Shown: positions 25,201 to 39,402, numbered from the stretch's first letter. The stretch is DNA of 64,000 nt from Sindora glabra (GCA_020226215.1 CM035235.1:6833151-6897150), one strand, 5' to 3'. The notes: a model not told the origin generated them from the letters alone. Program-made: numbers and translations.

Positions 25201-27560
25201 CATTTTTTTACATGTGCATAATAATTTTTTTAATTACTTATGTATAAGTGTCATTGATGTGTGCATTGCCTTACAAACTACCTTTAATATGCTTGAAGGG
25301 TATAGAGAACACATTTTATAGATGATAAGCAAAAGGTAGAGGAACTTTAATATAATTTGACTAAGGACTATGTTATCTATAAAGGAAGGATAATGACCTC
25401 CCTTATGAAAAATGACACTCAATTAAGTAGACTTTGTGGAAATATGCAAAAGGAAGGAATTTCAAGTAAAAATATAATCATCTTACCAAGTACTTTATTC
25501 CACTATTGATAATAAGTCCATCTTCTCATTACATGCTTTATTTTCTTAACAACAAGTTCAAAGTGCAAAGAATAAGGTGAATCAAACCAAATACACCTAC
25601 AAACATAGGTTTTATTAAAATGGGTACAAAAAGTTAGAAATAGATCTCATAAAGGAATAACTTAAGCTATAACTAAGGTTGCTAATTAGCCTATTGATCA
25701 AGCATGTGCCATGGTCCCTAGCATACCACAACATGAATTATAAGTGAGAGTCAAAGCTAACTATTGAGGCAAATACATAACTAAAAAGATTCGATAGGTT
25801 GCCAAGCAAACAATAAACGATGCTATTATTTTATTCATCAAATATTAAATATTATTTAGTTATCAACATATAACTATTTAATTATATTATATTAAGATTA
25901 GCTCAAGCCTTTCTAGGAGCACTTCAAATAGAAAGGAGAATAGATATATTGACTATTGCTTTAGGAACTTAAGAGTATCCCAAATATGTTAGTGGATTAA
26001 TGGGACTTAGAGCCTACTTTGAAGTAGCTTCAAAATATCCTCACATTGGAGAATCATTTAATAAAGATATAAAAGACCTTAGAGCACAAATCACCACTAA
26101 GGTGACAAAGGGAGTGAAAAAAAATACTATAAAGGAAATAATGACTATCTTTAAGTAGAAGGCCATGAGATTGACCATTGCCTTATGGGAAAAGGATGAG
26201 ATATAGATGGTGATCTTTACAATATAACAAGGTAGTTGCTACCTTGCTAACCTTAACTACTTCACCTAACTACCACAAGTAAATGCTTATTACTTAATTA
26301 CTTGTTCTTAGGTTTTTTTAATAATGTTATAATTTTACACTAATATTGACAACTGGCCTATTTATCTTTATAGGGTGGACATAAATGTTTACTTATAATT
26401 GCAAGAACTTTTGTTTGGCAAGGGTTAATGGGCATGGCTTTCCTAAACCATGTGCTCCACACCTTTGCACTATCAGAGAACCAATGAAAAGTGATGATAG
26501 ATATTATTAAAGAAGGCATAACTAAGATGTCATTGCTAATTGATAAGGTTACCATGGTAACTTAAGCAATTAATAGTTACCTAGCTTAACCGAAGGCCTG
26601 ATTACATTATGCATAGAAGTGAGGTTTTCCATCTTTTCAGTTCTTTATTTATGGTCAAATACATATTACCTATATTGTTCAATTCTCATACTCTTTTATA
26701 ATCCATTTTAAGTATCTCAGCCAAAAGACACTAGTACGAGAACATCAAAGATGGATAAGGATGATTATGACAAGTTTAAAGAATTAAAGAATTTAATAAC
26801 TCATTAGCAATCCCTTGAAAAAGGAAAATGGAAGGCTCTTTAAAGGCTCTGATCTATTTTAGATGGGGTGGAAAATTTAAACATCATGCTACTACATATA
26901 AGAAAATAGATCATAGGAGAAAAATATGATATTAGATTGACCAAATAGTTTATCTTGTAACTTTTGAACATGAAGGAGCTAAATATTAATTGCATAGAGA
27001 TTTAGATCAATTGAATTCATTTTTATCCTTCAAGTTTTTCTTCTTTTTATATGCATATTAAACATTATGAAGTTAAGCTCATGTATTATGAAAATGATAA
27101 GTACTTACACAATGTTACTGAAGACATGGAATTACGTTCTTCTTTGATTTTCTAGATTTATATTAGGCTTAGTAGGTAGGGAACACACTTGAGAAATGCT
27201 ATAAGTACGTAGATGTAGCTAGTCATTGAACAAAAAGAAAGAATGCTGCATGGCACCATACCTAAAGGGTATGTGCATGCAAATTATAATTACTTCATCT
27301 TTAGCTATATTTTCTAAAAGTTATCTTACTTTAATATTAAATAATGTTATAGGCATTATTGGATGCTCATTATAATCTATTCGAAGGATAAGATGGTGTA
27401 ATAGCTTGAACTTTCATAGGTCTTAGAAAGGAGTAGTCAATAAATCTTTAATGGTACATTACATGTTAGGTAATGGGAAAAAGAATAGGTACCATCCAAT
27501 AGATGAAAATGTTGGTAATATTATTATGCATATTTTAGTACTTAGTATAGTAATCGATCA
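25201..27560 (+). pseudogene. Decayed transposon interior
   Basis: This stretch has a coding-like, less A/T-skewed texture compared with flanking DNA, with many short frames broken by stops. It lies between the Transposase_24-like and Ulp1-like remnants and is most simply the degraded body of the same CACTA-type element. I recognise no further domain in it. Confidence 0.35.
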
Positions 27561-27720
27561 TCATTATAAGAAATTGATACTCTTTTAAGTTAGTTTGTTG
27601 TATTGTCTAATATAAGAAGGCAATGTCAAGTGTGCACACTTTGTGATGAAATACATTGGTGAGATGATTAAATATATGAAGATGGGTGCAGACCTTAAAA
27701 AAGTAATTCATTTGAATTTT
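27561..27720 (+). pseudogene. Ulp1-like (C48 peptidase) remnant
   Basis: The frame beginning near 27618 translates to GNVKCAHFVMKYIGEMIKYM, fitting the Ulp1/SENP catalytic-cysteine block seen in plant transposon proteins (xxxxCGxxVMxxxxE). The cysteine is present, but the usual Gly after it reads Ala. Plant CACTA and Mutator-like elements often carry Ulp1-like genes; here one lies 2.5 kb downstream of a Transposase_24-like remnant, consistent with one element. Upstream stops make it a pseudogene. Short match, moderate support. Confidence 0.4.
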
Positions 27721-30700
27721 AGTTCTATAAACCTTTTGGAGAATATGTAATTCAATCTTTTTATCAAGTTTTGTATGTAAATAGGTAATTTTTTAAAAAG
27801 GACATAACCTTTACAATAAAGAAGAAATAGAAAGATTGTAGGATAAATAGTTCGCATATGTCCTAAAAGAAAGACTAACATTAGCTTGAGGAAGTTGCCA
27901 AATGTATACATGTTTGATTTTTGTAAAACTTAATGGAATTACTTATCAATGAAGATGTATATATATTTGATCTTTGTAAATTTTTGTGGAATTACATGTA
28001 AATGACAAGCTAATTTACTGGGATTACTTTTAAATGTATATATGTTTCATCATTATATGTATTATTAATATTATTTATAAGTGTTGTTGTATGATATATT
28101 ATTGTTTATAAGGTGGTGATCTTTTGCATATCAATAAGTGTATTTGTCATATTATTTATGTAATAAGTTTTGGTTATTAGTTTTTAACCTTTAAGTAGTA
28201 ACATTAATAATTGTTAAAAAAAAAGAGAGAAACAACATTAGTTATTTATTAAAAATTGATATCAATACATTATAATGTTAATTTTTTTATATTTAACCAA
28301 TGTGGAAAAATTAAATTCAGACATCTATTATCAATAAACTAATGTGTTATATTTAATCATTAGATGTTTTAAGAGTAAAATTAAATATCATTTTTAATGT
28401 ATAACCAATGTAGAAGATTTAAATGATCTCATTTTGCTTTTCCTTAAACTTGTAAAAATGAAAGTGGGAATTGAAATAAAAATCAAAACTTTCCTTGTGC
28501 CAAAGTACATATTAAAGAATGAGAGCGTCTTCCTTGCAAAACTCATAGTTCCATATGGAGAAATTCACATAAAAGATCATCAAACCTCGAATTGAACTAA
28601 TAGTTTAGCCCTATCTTGTTGATGTCTTTTTCTCAACATAAAGGTACATTTACACACCTTATTTTTCCTTTAAACTTAAAAAAGAACATCTAGTTATTGT
28701 GATTTTATAGATTTATTTGCATTCCATATTTTTTATTTTATTTTTTTAGGGTTTTATACAATGTAGGTGTTGATATATTCCTCACCGAGTAGATAAATTG
28801 TATATCCTTAACAAGTTTTATGCTTTATTTTCAAAGTACAAGTTATTTATTAAAAATAAAAATTTGGAAGGCAACAAACTTTATTACATGGCCCCATATT
28901 ATTCAAATGTTAAGGAAAGGGTTCTATATGCTAGATATTATTTTAAAAGGATATATGGGGAAAATTCTTCTAGTGATATCAGCAAAAATTTAGGATAATT
29001 AGGTTCATATTTCATATACGCATATTCTATGTATAATTAGAAACATCTTCTTAATTATTAGTTTCTAATACTTGTTTATAATTTTTAATATCCTAATAAC
29101 ATGTGAAATTGTATTTTTTGTTTCGACTCTTCTTGTTACATATAAGTTAGGGAATAAATTTCTCTTCAATAGAAGTATATAATATTATTATTGGAATTAC
29201 AACATCAATTGTGCCTTACTTATGCCATTCTTTTATTATAGTGGGTTTCACAAAAGGTTCTCTTAATAGTCATATTATAAGATGACAATATAACTACACT
29301 ACTATATGCCATTTTACTTACGCCAATAGACACTAACCATCAATTAAATTGAAGTTTATATAAATGTAGTGACATTTTTAAAATTATTAAAAAAATAAGA
29401 TAATCGTTATAGAAAAAATTAACATTTATAATTATGCAGTGACATTTTTAAATTTCAAATGGAAATTTGAAATAACAATTAAATTAGAAACTATCATTTA
29501 AAAGGTATTTCAAAGGTCAAATAGGGAGATGAAAACATTTACACATTGATTTTATTATTAATCAATGTGTAAAATCGTTTCAAAAGTCTTTTTGGGTAAC
29601 ACTATCACCATCACACAATCCTATGGTGTCAATTTTTAGTTAATAATCATCGTTAATAGTTTTGTTTATTATTTATATATTTCACATGCAATTTTCATTT
29701 CAAAACATTTTGATGATACATTAACCTTGATTATCTAACTTTAATGTGTGTTTAAGGAGAAGAAAAACAACTCCCTTGTCATTTTATTTAACACTTATAG
29801 AGATATTATAAAATTTAATCAATATTATCTAAATGCATCAAATAAGATGGTAAAAGAGCTATTTTCTTTCTTTTTAAACACAAGTTGACATCGGTAATGG
29901 ACATAAATGTATTGCCCAAATTGTGATATATTCATATCAAAATTTAATGATTTTTAGATGATAGTTATGAAAATTAGCATTGAGGCTAGCAATGAGAATG
30001 GAAGACTAAAGTCCTCTTTTTTTCTCTCATGTAATATTGCTATAAATTTGTATTTATTAATATAATGATGATATATACAATGAATAAAATTGTAGAATAA
30101 ATTTTCTTATATTGATGTCTTCTTTCTCATATTTTTATATACCTATATTCAATGCATTAATGTTTGTATTGTTATAAGAAAAATATACAAAAAGTACATA
30201 TAACTTATCATGAATATAAGATATTTAATAATTAAAATTAAAGAAATATTCTTTATTAATTTTAAAACTAGCCTTCTTTTTATTTAAACTTGCAAAAATC
30301 AATGTCTCAAAATAGAGCAAAGCTTTCATTATGTTTATGCAACTTTTAGATTTTTCTCACACTTGATTCATCTTTTAAGCAAATTGTCTTGGGCAATCTT
30401 TATCATATTAATTTCCTATAACCATCATTCAAAAGGCATTTACTGTGTGAGATATTTAATATATGTACGTCAATTCTTATTAAATGACAGAGTTGTTTCC
30501 TTTTTTTATAAATTTTCTTTTTCATTTCATTTGTTATTTAAATTCTTTGCCTATAAAATTTCTCCTTCACTTTCAGTTTTCACTTTCTATTGTAGTGACA
30601 TAAAAGGATATTATACAATCAATGCTTTTCAATCCTTAATTTTTAAAATGCAAGTCACCGCTCTTTTATTGTCATCCTCTCTTAGCCTTGTTTCTTTTCA

Positions 30701-31774
30701 GTGTTGCCAATTCAATGGAGTGAATTTAAAAGTACTGATAACAAGAAAGAGCTAGTGTTTCTATAAGGGTTTACTAATAATGACAACAAGGTGGCTGTCA
30801 TGGATATTTAAAACTATTTCAAGGATATCATGAAAAGAATCACTATCACTTTTTTAGGAGAAAAAAATTTTAGATTTTGTTCATTGATTAATTAGATTAT
30901 AAGGATCAATCTCCTAATCCTCATAGATCTACTAATGAACAAACTTTATCATTAATTTATTGAGTTAAATGTAGTAAGTGTTGCAATACAAGTAGGAACT
31001 AATTTTTTAAATAACCTCAATAAAATAATTTAGATAAGATTTATATTTGGATTAGATATCATCCTAACTTGATCTATCATTAAACAAAACTTACTTTATC
31101 ATCATTTTTTTAAGCCATTATTAGAAAAATGCCAGATTAAAAAAGTTGTAAAAAATGTTAAAATTAGTTAAAAAAGAAAAAATTATAAACAATATTGGTT
31201 ATTTATTAAAATTAATGTGGCGTGGTCTAAATACCATAATGATTTTTTTTTTAAATCATAACCAACATTTAAATCTACCTTAATAACTAGCTAATATGAA
31301 ATAAATATTTGTTAACCTATAATAAATATTTACTAATACATCAATGATAGCATTTACAAGGAGCATTGTATTACAAGATAAAAATATGAATAATAAATAC
31401 TAACCTTTATGAAGTAATATGTATCAGAAAATCCTCAAAAATTTCAATGTTTCAAGGTGTATTAACACTCAAGCTTTATGAAGTAAAATATATGTAATAT
31501 GTTTGTTTCCTTTATTAACAATTGATATTAAAAGCTTTATATAATGCCTATAAATTTCACTCCGACTCTCCATTTGAAACATCAAAGTGATACCTTATCA
31601 ACAATGTACAAATTGATGAGAAATAGTATCACAAGAAGTAGTGTTGTCATTCTTGCATTAGAAAGTTTAACTTTAAGGTCATTTGCAAGAGTGAATATAC
31701 CACTTCTTCTCAATATAGTTTATCATTATTTTGCAATCATCATACCTTTTAAAATTATCTCTATTATTCATAAT
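27721..31774. other. Decayed transposon-end DNA, no gene
   Basis: Motifs such as TTATTTATTAA followed by ACCAAT or ACCAACAT recur at about 28230-28430, 29300-29660 and 31190-31290, like sub-terminal repeats of CACTA elements. CACTACTATATGCC at 29299 could be a CACTA left end, but I found no matching right end. Open frames at 28798, 30363 and 31544 are low-complexity or hydrophobic and resemble no known family. Confidence 0.4.
29538..29573. repeat. Perfect 13-bp-arm hairpin
   Basis: TTTACACATTGAT and its exact reverse complement ATCAATGTGTAAA flank a 10-base A/T loop. It lies among the CACTA-like sub-terminal motifs, so it is more likely a transposon sub-terminal repeat than a regulatory hairpin. 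Confidence 0.7.
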
Positions 31775-34700
31775 TGTCATGACCTAACTTATTTTGTTAT
31801 GGCTGGTATAAAGATACCTAACCAATACTCTATACTAATTAAATATCCTTACTAGCCTTCCAAGATAACATAGTATCCCACGCCTTTATAATAAAAAAAT
31901 ATAATACCGAGGTGTATAGAAGAAAACAAACAACAATAATGTTAAAAGTACCAGAATAATGTGTAGAATACACACACACACACACACACATACACATAAA
32001 AAAAAATTTACAAAAGGTAAGTTAATTTACTGTACCACGAACACACTGACTTTAATCCTCTGACTCACTGACCTAATTAGGACCCTCCTCTTCCGGGTCA
32101 AATTTCAGAGGGGAACTAGAACTAAACACTCTAGACACTGATGGAGTTACATTACTCCCAGATTCATCATCTGGGGTAACCTTCACTAATGGAAAGAAAA
32201 TCTTGAGGACATTTTGTTCAGTGTCCATAGGCCAAAAGTCCACACGATACTAAATATTTACATCTGTAAGGCCGACTTGAATCTCAAAATGGAACATTAA
32301 TCCATGTGTCCCTCGGAGAGTGGTGGCATATCCTTTGTAAGTATTAGTGCGTGTCCACGGGTCCATGATCCGAACATGTAATTTTAATACAACAAACAGA
32401 GTGAGTATAAGACATACTCAGTGAGCAATAACTTGTTATTCCCTTTTCGACTTTCCTATATAAGGATTTCTCTTTTATTTGTAGTTATTACATTTAATTA
32501 AAATTCCAAGTTCTAATAATTATTTTTAAGAAATGACATTAGTTGGTATGCAGTGTCACTTTATATCTTCGGTCCAACCTTATTCCTTGCCACCCTAGGC
32601 CTGAGGCCACCAACCTTTTCCCTCCACTACTAATCACTCCTCTCCTTCTCTGTGAAGGATGTTATCTCCATCCCACATTTTTACAAGCAGAGTGAATAAT
32701 CATGGAACTCCACATGCATCAACCACAATTTTTTTGGATCTTCCTTGAGGAATGTATTAAAATACCAACTATGCCATGAGTATTTTATGCTTCATTTTTC
32801 ATTCTAAGCTTAATGTCATATTGATTCCTAATAGATACTCATATACACATTTCAAACAATTCATGTCATACAAGTGTTACACTTAGTGTAGTAACACTTT
32901 TAAAGGATAGCTATTGTACATTTAAAATCTATTACCCCTTTTTCATGGTTACATCATAATGAAAATTTCCCATCATCAAACATTAGTCCTAGTATTCTAA
33001 ATAATAATAAATTTAAATGCTACACAAGGGTTTTCCAAATTTCATTTTCTTAATATCATGGATGCTCCTTGATTTCTCTTGTTTTGGACCCTACTTAGGT
33101 AGTCTAAGGGTGTGAATTATTTGGAGGACCAAATAAATTTTAAAATTCTTGAAATTTTGGCTCATGCTACCTCACCTTCTGAATAACTCCTATAAATTTT
33201 TCCATAATTTTTCTCAACCATTTGATAGCCCTAAAAAATTTCGTGAATAGAACCAGCCAATTTTTGGGTTCTGTCTTGAACAATTTTAAATCACAATTTT
33301 ATTGGTGACCAAATAAACTCATATTTCCATGAAAATTTTACACGACATTAAAAGAACCTTGATTAACTATCCTAGATTTTCTCATAATTTTTCGTGATCA
33401 TTTGATACCTCAAAAAATTTGAGAACAGAGACTAACGTGAAGATGCCCTGTTTCTGGACAGCATTGATGGCCTAGCATAGGAAATTTCTCTAAAATTATC
33501 TAAAGGTCTCTAAAGCTTACCTAAATTTTCAGAATTCATCTTCACTTCATAAAGAATCATAAAACATAAAGAAAGCAAAATTTTGATAATTTTAAGCCTA
33601 GAAATTTCGTGGTCCAACTTCAACAGTTTTTCACCAGCAGATTTCTATTTCAACAATTTCACTTACATATATAACCAATTTCTTCATAGAAAAATGGAAA
33701 ACCTTTCTTCCCTCATATCTTCTAATTAAATTACTCAATTCAAGAGCGTCACACATCACTTAACAACTTCTCAGCCAAAGTTTTCAGCAGCCAACACAAT
33801 TGTATACAAAAGGATACATCATTACATTTAACCAAATCTCAACAACAATCAACTTGTAACCTAATAGCAAGTTATTACTCACCTCAATTCTTCACTCTTC
33901 TTTCTTCCAACACTTTATTTTGAGGGAGAGGGAGGTGACTTCAAGGAAACAAAAATCAGATTTTAGGGTTGAGGAGAAGAGGAAAACTACAAGAAATCAA
34001 GAGGGGTTGAGAGGAATTGATGATTTACCTACTTGGCTTGCAATGTTTCCTTGAATTTTTTTGGCTGAATTTCTTCTCCCTTTCCTCTAGGGCTGCACGG
34101 TTTTGGGCTGGAATGGAGTGGGGTTTTTCAGCTCCTAAGTCTCCTTTCCTTTACATAAAATTTGCCTAAAATTTTTTCCATAAAATTTTACAAATTTTCA
34201 TCAATTTCTAAGTTTGATTTTTCTTGGATTTTGAAAGAATTTTGGGGACAAATGGACACTCTCCTTGCATGCCCAAGTGGTCTGAATTTTCAGACCATAA
34301 TAACCTCTTTCAACTAATAAAAATGTCACACAAATTTGAAAATTTTCAATTATTGCAATTTGGCCTCAAGTTTTGCCTTTTTTCTTTTATTTTGGTCCTT
34401 GGCTTCCTTTGGAAGCTTGGGCTGACATTGGGCCCATGATTTTGGGCCTCCATTTTTCATATTTGGGCCTTAAAAAATTGTTCCAACCCAACCCAACACA
34501 TCAAAAATAAAAAAAATGTCCAGAAAGATAAAAGGTTTTATTACAATTTGATCCTGAATTATTCACTTTCTTTGCATTTTCACCCTTGGGCTTCTAAGTA
34601 TTATATATATTTTTTTTAAGATTTTGTTTTTGAATTTTCATAATCATTTTTTAGCTTTAAAAATTATTTTGGCCATCCATAAATTTTTTTAGAGTTAATT

Positions 34701-34986
34701 TACTATAATTTTAACTCATTTCCTTACTTTTTCGATTTACCGGATACTAGAAATTTGGTAAATTTTTAAGTGAAATTTATTAAACCTATTCTTAGGTTTT
34801 TAAGTTTATTTTCACTCATATTAATTCTCCTAAATATTTTCAAGATTTATCTAATTAGTCTTGCTTTGAAATTCCTCATTTAATGCTTCCGAATTTTGTT
34901 CGGTTCTTTTTATGGGAAACCCTAAATTAGGAAAATATTTTTATTTTCAATCATCATCATTATTGTAATTTTTTGGGGTTATTAAA
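31775..34986 (-). mobile_element. Solo LTR, 3.2 kb, Ty3/Gypsy-like
   Basis: The minus strand starts (at 34986) as TTTAATAACCCCAAAAAATT, close to the TGTAACACCCCAAAATT-type start of many plant Gypsy LTRs, and ends GGTCATGACA at 31775. ATAAT occurs directly outside both ends (31770-31774 and 34987-34991), a 5-bp target-site duplication. No gag, pol, primer-binding site or second LTR is present, so this is a solo LTR left by recombination. Its base composition is distinctly less A/T-rich than the surroundings. The first two terminal bases on the minus strand read TT instead of TG, probably by mutation. Lineage (for example a Tekay/Del-like chromovirus, which have long LTRs) is inference from length and start only. 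Confidence 0.75.
31970..31990. repeat. (CA)n microsatellite inside the solo LTR
   Basis: About ten CA units followed by TACACAT. It lies about 200 bases from the LTR end. Confidence 0.9.
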
Positions 34987-35341
34987 ATAATCCATCTCAA
35001 GAAGCACAAGTAGGAAGAAAAATGCAAAAATGAGTTATAAAATGATGATAAATTATTGTGGGAAGAAGTGATATGTCCATTCTTGTATTGGTATGCCTGA
35101 GTTCAATACAAGAATGATGATATTGCTTTTTCTCACTATAATCAATCATTAGTTTGCAACCATTTACATCCTTTTACTTAAGCATTTATAAAGAAATTAT
35201 GAGAAGATGTATTCCACTTTACGCCTTTTTGTGCAATAATATTTTAAGTAAAAAATTGTAGTTTATAGTTTCTCATTTGTTATTAAATTGTTCATTTCTT
35301 ATAATTAACCTTACCAAAACTTTGTTCATTTTAAATTATAA

Positions 35342-35701
35342 GGTGTGTTTGGATATGTTTTTATTTTGTGTTTTTTAAAAATAGTTTTGTAGAATAAGTT
35401 TTAAAAATAGTTTTTTTTAAAAAAAGGTAAAATAAAAGTGTGTTTAGCAAAACTATTTTGAAAACAATTTTAATTATAGAATTGTCTTTAATGAATATAC
35501 AATACCTATAATTTTCACTGTTTTGGAGAATAAAAGTTATAAGAACAAGTTCAAATTGTTCTTATTTTATTGTTTTTAAAACACATACTTTTAGTATAGT
35601 TTTTAAAAGCAAGGACAAAAAAAACTTTCTCAAACAAAGTTTTTATTTTTAAAAACAGAAAAAATAAAAATAATTTTTAAAAATTGTATCCAAATAAGAC
35701 C
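35342..35701. mobile_element. Probable MITE with GGTGTGTTTGG / GGTCTTATTTGG ends
   Basis: The left end GGTGTGTTTGGATATG and the right end read inward, GGTCTTATTTGGATAC, form imperfect inverted repeats. Both continue into TTTTTAAAAATAGTTTT-like A/T blocks. The interior lacks coding potential. The flanking triplets are TAA on the left and ATA on the right, so the target site is ambiguous. Confidence 0.5.
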
Positions 35702-37756
35702 ATAGTTTCTCATTTCTAAGATTGTTCAATTTGTTGTTGCTTATATCTATTTAATTGCATAAGAAAAACATTGTAATGCAATAAAAAATTTTGATACTAT
35801 TAACTTATAGAATTATAAAGTTTTTGCATGAAACATAATAAAAAATAAAATGTTTTGGTTTATGACATCAATTTTTATTTAATAACTGACATTTAAAAGT
35901 ATTTAGTTGGTTAGTGTTAGTGTTGTTTTGTTATAAATGTCAATTTTTAACCAATGTGTAAACTTTAAACACAACAAAAAAGAAATGAAAATAAAAAAGT
36001 GAAGTCATAGCACCATTTGTAAATTTTATTATGAAGCTTTAAAGTGATTCTCTTTCTAATAAAGTATACTCTTTAACCAATAGAAAATAATTCTCTTTAG
36101 TTTTATATTTGTAATTATTAATTATTTTACATAACTAAAACTCTATTAGCATGCAGCTCAATATGTGAAATTTATCATCCACTAGAAAAGCATAGAATGC
36201 CAATGTAAATGTAAGCTCAAAACATAGCTATTTAGCGGGATATTATATGGTAAAAGTTTTGTACCATAAAGGGAAATGTCCATTTTCCTAAATTTTCTAC
36301 CTAATCACTCCTTTTTTTCCCTTCGAAATTAACAATGTTCTCTTATAATTTAGAACTGAGTCACTAATTTAATCATTTTTATTTTTTAAGTGAGTCACTC
36401 TGAACTATTTAATTTATTCAAATAATTAGCTAATCGCATGTCTATTAATTAATAATTCCTAAAAATTACTCATTCATAATTTTAAAAGATTATTAGTGTA
36501 ACATTTTAATCCATGTTTGGCCAAGCAACCAATTTCCTCCAAGAGCTTATAAAAATGAGAGCTCTCTCAGTGCAATTTATAATCATATTCACATTTGAGG
36601 TGTTTTGAAAAAGAGAAACTCATATAAATAAGGTTATGGCTTATGCTTTATAAAGATGTATGCCTATAGTATCACTTAAAAAGCTTTATTTTTATCTTTA
36701 GCCTATTTTTCTCTCATTATCTTTTTCTTTGCTTGTGTTATGGTTTTTCCAATAGTTAATGATTTAAGAGTCAATCGAAAAGGAAAGCTCCAACGGAAGG
36801 TTTTAAAGAGAATACTCTCCTTTAAGGGTGTGTAGAAGTTCCACCTTAGTTAACTTTTCTTCAAAAGTATTATATTTATTTCCCAAAACTACCTTTTATT
36901 TTATGATTATTAGGGAAAGAATCATTAAGAAATATTTAGAAGCCCCTAAAATTATTATGTGAATTGTGTACCTTAAATGTATGGTTGCATAGGAGGGCTT
37001 AAATTAGGCTTGAAAATTATATAAATAGAGAACTTAAGCAAGGCTAGAATAATTGACTATAGGCTTAGAGTTTGGGTGAATAAATTAACAGTTAATAGTT
37101 AAATTAGATGAATAAAAAGCAAACTAAAAAGTAAGTGTACAATGATTTTTAATGAAAATATATTATAGACAGTTTAAGAAAAGAATGAAAATAGATGTAT
37201 ATGATTATTAGTGGCATAATAAGTTTAGGGAAACTATGGTGCATTAAGAAAATGATAAGTTATTAGTCTAACAAGCCAATATGAGATGGTAGAATGCCCC
37301 ATACCATTAAAATGGAAAGGATAAGAATGTAAATGAATGACATGTAAATAAAATAAATGAATAAAATGGAAAGTAATTATTGCAAGTTTTTCTTTACTTA
37401 TTGTGTTAATGTGTAACAGTGATTGAAAAAGGAAAGTAAATGATACCTTGTAGGAAAAGATGTGATGTGATCCCATACTAAAGGCTACAAGACTTATTCT
37501 AGATTCTGTTAGTGATCTCTACTTACTATTTTCCTACTATAGTTATGGCATGTTTTATGCAAGTATGGTTTTTGCATGTTTTATACAACATAAGCATGGA
37601 TAGATTATAATAGGAAGAAATGTATAACAAAGAAAAGGAAGGAAAGCATTTAATGAACTATGATATGAGTGTCATATGATGAAAAACATGGATAATTATG
37701 AATCATTACATAAGTATGTATGTATATATGTATAAGTGTAAACTATATGAGTATTG
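35702..37756. other. Repeat-like intergenic DNA
   Basis: No gene is supported. A sub-terminal-like segment (GACATCAATTTTTATTTAAT followed by AACTGACATT) lies at 35867-35897. The block at 36740-36860 is less A/T-rich. A pair of GCATGTTTTATGCAA / GCATGTTTTATACAA phrases occurs near 37548-37588. The minus frame at 37234-37476 is low-complexity (His, Phe, Leu) and not called. Confidence 0.4.
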
Positions 37757-37766
37757 CCCCCTCTCT

Positions 37767-37798
<32 letters not shown>

Positions 37799-37801
37799 TT
37801 A

Positions 37802-37838
<37 letters not shown>
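37757..37838. repeat. Compound (CT)n(ATCT)n(AT)n microsatellite
   Basis: CT repeats pass into five or so ATCT units and then about 17 AT units. It lies about 1.6 kb upstream of the kinase start. Confidence 0.95.
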
Positions 37839-39402
37839 CTCACATGAATGATTAAAGGTTTTATACATAAAGTGTAGAGGACTTCTATTCATTGAATAAT
37901 GGCCACTCATTCTTTTTATTTTATAAAGAACGAAGCTTTTGAAAACCTTAAGTAGAATGGGTTAACTCCTACACACCTACTTTTTCTATCATATGGACAA
38001 ATGATGATGTATAGGTGTTAATTAGGATGAACCTATTAAAGAGATTTAAGTTAAGTTAATTTATTTACAAGTTAGTTATGTCTTCATTTTAATTTATTTT
38101 TTAAGAGAGTATTTATTATGTTTTTGAAATAGTTTGCAATAAAGTTTGCATGTTATATTTATATTTTTATGGTGGTTAATTTATCAAACATACTTCCTTT
38201 AAAATGTTTAATTGTAAAAGTCTTGAGTTCATAAGCTCTTAGATTATCACTTGGCAATTCAAGAAGATCATATTTTGAAATTCAAGATGCAACATTAGTA
38301 CTTTTATATTTGGATATTATTTAAAACATTCTAGTCATTATTCTTAACTTTTAGAAGTATTTATTTAGTACATTGAGTATTACGTCTTTGACCATTATCC
38401 CATTTTATTCATTTAAGCATGGAAAATTCTATATTCAGTTTCATTTGTTTTGATTAGTAAATATCTTTCAAGAAAATAATCTTGCTCATTTATGTTTATT
38501 ATTATAAAATATCAAGATAATTAATAATTTTTATTTGTTCAATGTTACAAGCATTTAGAAAGTGATAGAAAATCACACTCGCTATTTTAAAGAGGAACCT
38601 TCTTTTCCCCTTACTATGTCAGCTTGCATAAAATATCTTCTAACAAAATAATTGTATCATTTATCTTTACTATAATTTTCTTTAACTTATAATGTGATTT
38701 CAATGATTTGTTTGATAAATATATATTTACCATTGCTTTAATACGTCAATTAGTTCCATGGCCTTCCACCGATGAAATGATATGCCTATGTAAATGGTAT
38801 AATATTAATCTTACCTAGAAAGTAAAATCATATTGATCTATTTTCTGATCTTTCAATATAATTTATTTGATCCGTTTTTAAAATTTAGGCGATTTCAGTT
38901 TCTTCTATTTCTGGATCTTTTTTCCCCTCTCCTGTAGTTAGGACAACCTTGAAACCTCCTCTATCTTTCCTCTCCATTTGTTAAGAAACACCAAAAATAC
39001 ATCTTTGATGGTTAAAAAATTTTACTTCCTTTTTTTTCCATGGCTTCGATTGTCATGAAACTACTTTTTGTTAATTTTGTTAAGCTTATAGGTTGTTTTT
39101 GACGGATTTTTGCATCTCCAAACAAGTTTTAGAGCCACATTATATTCTTTTGCAGACTTTTTTTTTATTTGCATCAAAACTCTCATTTTCAAATCTAGAG
39201 TTATGATGTTCTTGGATATATCAATACAAGAAAAACATCTTTAAGTATTTTTCAATTTATCATATGTTTTATTTGAATCTACATTGAAAAATATAAAATT
39301 TTTGAGATTTTAAGAATTTATATTGATCTTAATTTATTGAATATTCTTTGAAAGATTTGTTAAGATATTTAATTTGGATTTCTAAATTAAAACAATTAAG
39401 AA
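37839..39402. other. Upstream region of the kinase gene
   Basis: No second gene is supported. The last few hundred bases before the ATG at 39403 contain T-rich and CT-containing stretches (for example near 38900-38975) compatible with a 5' leader, but no TATA box or transcription start can be fixed. A 5' untranslated exon cannot be excluded. Confidence 0.4.

Noticed and set aside
30581..30593. TTCTATTGTAGTG as a CACTA right end
   Set aside because: The bases before it lack sub-terminal repeats and no matching left end was found.
30363..30755. 130-residue plus-strand open frame
   Set aside because: Phe/Leu/Ser-rich low-complexity translation of A/T-rich DNA in decayed repeat sequence, no recognisable domain and no splice partners.
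31544..31855. 103-residue plus-strand open frame
   Set aside because: It runs across the boundary of the solo LTR at 31775, so its second half is LTR sequence; no family match.
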